From contig PLMF01000218.1 of NCBI GenBank assembly GCA_003142355.1, positions 15,291 to 21,156 of the forward strand: DNA of 5,866 nucleotides, in the 5' to 3' direction. This DNA comes from Bryobacterales bacterium (GTDB taxonomy: Bacteria > Acidobacteriota > Terriglobia > Bryobacterales > Bryobacteraceae). The position numbers were made by a program, and so were the translations under genes. A model generated the notes under the pieces. The model was not told the DNA's origin, did not search any database, and saw nothing but the letters and a program-made list of their open reading frames with translations. Shown one piece after another: positions 4,446-5,866 of this stretch (positions within the stretch are counted from its first letter, which is position 1; every line of letters begins with the position of its first letter).

Positions 4446-5866
4446 TTGCTGAAACTTAAACGCATCGAACTGCAAGGATTTAAATCCTTTTGCGAGCGCA
4501 CCGAGCTGCGATTCAACGGCGCGGGTATCGCCGCCATCGTCGGACCGAATGGCTGCGGCAAGTCCAACATCAGCGATGCCATCAGTTGGGTCCTGGGAGA
4601 ACAGTCCGCCAAGACTCTGCGCGGAACCCGCATGGAAGACGTGATTTTCGCGGGCACCCGCGAGCGCAAGCCCCTCGGCATGGCCTACGTCACCATGACC
4701 CTTGTGGACCCCGATATTTACCGGGAGCCTGTAGGGGGTGCGCACGCCGGGCCCGTCCCCGTGGAAGATACCGGCCGCAGGAAAACCGGCGAAGTCACCA
4801 TCATGCGCCGGCTCTATCGTTCCGGCGAAAGCGAATACCTCATCGACGGCCGCCCCGCCCGCCTGCGCGACATCCAGGACATCTTCATGGGCACCGGCCT
4901 CGGCCCCGAGAGCTACGCCATCATCGAGCAGGGCCGCATCGGCCAGATTCTCAGCTCCAAGCCGCAGGACCGCCGCTCGGTGATCGAGGAGGCCGCCGGC
5001 ATCACCAGGTTCAAAACGCGCAAACGCCTCGCCGAAGCCAAGCTCGAGGGCGCCAAGCAGAACTTGGCGCGCGTCTACGACATCCTGGAGGAAGTCACCC
5101 GCCAGGTGAATTCGCTCAAGCGCCAGGCGTCCAAGGCCCGGCGCTACGCCGAGCTGAAATCCGACCTCGAAGCCCGCCTGCGCGTGGTGCTTTCCGGCCA
5201 GTACCGCCTGCTCGAGCGCGACGCCGCCAAAACCGCCATCGATCTCAACCTCGCCTCGGCCGAGCTGAAGTCGCTGGCCGAGCGGGTAGCCGAAAAGGAG
5301 CAGGCGCACGAGCGTCAGCAGGCCGCTTGCTACGGTTTCGAGCAACAACTGACCGAAGCCCGGCGCCAGCTCGCCGAAATGCGCGTGGAAGCCGAGCGCA
5401 CCCGCGGCCGCCTGGAATCCCAGGTCAAGGAGAGCGGCGCCATCGAGCAGCGCATCGCCCAGGCCGAAAACGAATCGCGCGAGCTGGGCCTGCGCCTCGG
5501 CGCCCTCGATCGGGAGATCGCCGCCCACCGGGGGAACGTCGAGGTCCTCGAGCAGCAGATCGCCCAATCGCGCGGCCGCATGGCCGAGATCGACCGGCAG
5601 CGCGAATCGTTGCAGGCCAGGGTGCTCGAGCGCGAACAGGCCATCGAATCGGGACGGCAGTTGATCCTGCGCCTTCTCGGCGAGGCCTCGATCCTCAAGA
5701 ACCAGCTCGCCCAGATCGAGGAATACCTGGCCGGCATCGAACGCGAAACCGCTCGCTCCGCCCGTGAGGAGCAGGTCGCCGCCGCCGAGATCGAGCGTCT
5801 CGAGGCCGCTCGCAAACAGCTCTCCGAAACCATGGCGCAGCGCCAGCTCGAGTTGGAATTGGTCAC
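4446..5866 (+). CDS. smc: Chromosome segregation ATPase SMC, N-terminal part
   Basis: The first 473 codons of SMC are present, and the gene continues past the right edge; full-length SMC is roughly 1,200 residues. The product opens MLKLKRIELQGFKSF, the standard SMC N terminus. The Walker A motif GPNGCGKS spans residues 33-40. LRG with R59 matches the arginine at position 57 of Bacillus subtilis Smc. RLYRSGESEYLIDG (122-135) and YAIIEQGRIGQI, with the Q-loop glutamine Q162, complete the N-terminal half of the ATPase head. From about residue 172 the chain becomes a long charged coiled coil rich in E, R, Q, A and L. The C-terminal Walker B half, the hinge and the second coil lie outside the window. 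SMC dimers with ScpA and ScpB load at ParB sites and organise the replicated chromosome. An insertion of about 15 residues (near 88-113) relative to B. subtilis Smc sits inside the head. TTG is chosen from the AGAGGG site and family alignment. Confidence 0.95.
   Translation, partial: MLKLKRIELQGFKSFCERTELRFNGAGIAAIVGPNGCGKSNISDAISWVLGEQSAKTLRGTRMEDVIFAGTRERKPLGMAYVTMTLVDPDIYREPVGGAHAGPVPVEDTGRRKTGEVTIMRRLYRSGESEYLIDGRPARLRDIQDIFMGTGLGPESYAIIEQGRIGQILSSKPQDRRSVIEEAAGITRFKTRKRLAEAKLEGAKQNLARVYDILEEVTRQVNSLKRQASKARRYAELKSDLEARLRVVLSGQYRLLERDAAKTAIDLNLASAELKSLAERVAEKEQAHERQQAACYGFEQQLTEARRQLAEMRVEAERTRGRLESQVKESGAIEQRIAQAENESRELGLRLGALDREIAAHRGNVEVLEQQIAQSRGRMAEIDRQRESLQARVLEREQAIESGRQLILRLLGEASILKNQLAQIEEYLAGIERETARSAREEQVAAAEIERLEAARKQLSETMAQRQLELELV

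Noticed and set aside
4441..4452. ATG at 4441 as the smc start or as a leader mini-ORF
   Set aside because: It is out of frame with SMC, reaches TGA after three codons, and is too close to AGAGGG for efficient initiation.
4323..5567. Long minus-strand open frame (about 414 codons) opposite smc
   Set aside because: It is antisense to the unmistakable SMC coding frame; GC-rich coding DNA commonly leaves open frames on the other strand, and its translation is repetitive Gly/Ala/Leu/Phe without a recognisable family.
4490..5767. Plus-strand open frame of about 425 codons inside smc
   Set aside because: It is the out-of-frame reading of smc and gives an Arg/Pro-rich translation typical of a shifted GC-rich gene. 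The true frame begins at the TTG at 4446 and has no stop before the window edge.

Overview
No new multi-gene defence, mobile or biosynthetic system is visible in this window. It looks like an ordinary chromosomal segment of a GC-rich soil-type bacterium, most likely an acidobacterium of the Solibacter/Bryobacter kind. That placement is an inference from three things: a Tat-exported glycosidase, a secreted 'DUF1080 plus FG-GAP propeller' protein, and an SMC protein with a TTG start and an N-terminal sequence like acidobacterial ones. No rRNA or other phylogenetic marker confirms it.

Layout from left to right. (a) 1-134, minus strand: the first 44 codons of a sugar-phosphate nucleotidyltransferase (GalU-like) with a TTG start and a strong ribosome binding site; the rest lies outside the window. 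(b) 184-523, minus strand: the decayed C-terminal end of a family 3 glycoside hydrolase. Its recognisable motifs lie in different reading frames and are joined by internal deletions, and the upstream part of the gene is absent. This is the most informative non-obvious content of the window. (c) 568-1965, plus strand: a complete Tat-exported GH30-family glycoside hydrolase. A good sigma-70-like promoter sits so close to the ATG that the mRNA may be leaderless. (d) 1985-3922, minus strand: a complete secreted protein with an N-terminal DUF1080 (3-keto-disaccharide hydrolase) domain and seven Ca-binding FG-GAP/VCBS repeats. It converges on the GH30 gene with 19 bases between the stop codons. (e) 3923-4445: a 523-base divergent intergenic region with GC-rich palindromic repeats and two candidate plus-strand promoters. 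(f) 4446-5866, plus strand: the N-terminal 473 residues of the chromosome-segregation ATPase SMC, again with a TTG start, running off the right edge.

Functionally, the left two thirds is about carbohydrates: a GH3 relic, a secreted GH30 and a secreted DUF1080 protein, next to a nucleotide-sugar enzyme. This fits a locus once devoted to extracellular polysaccharide or glycoside breakdown that has been rearranged, losing its GH3 member. The right third is a housekeeping gene read divergently. Both TTG-started genes run off the window edges, so neither appears as a complete ATG-to-stop reading frame.
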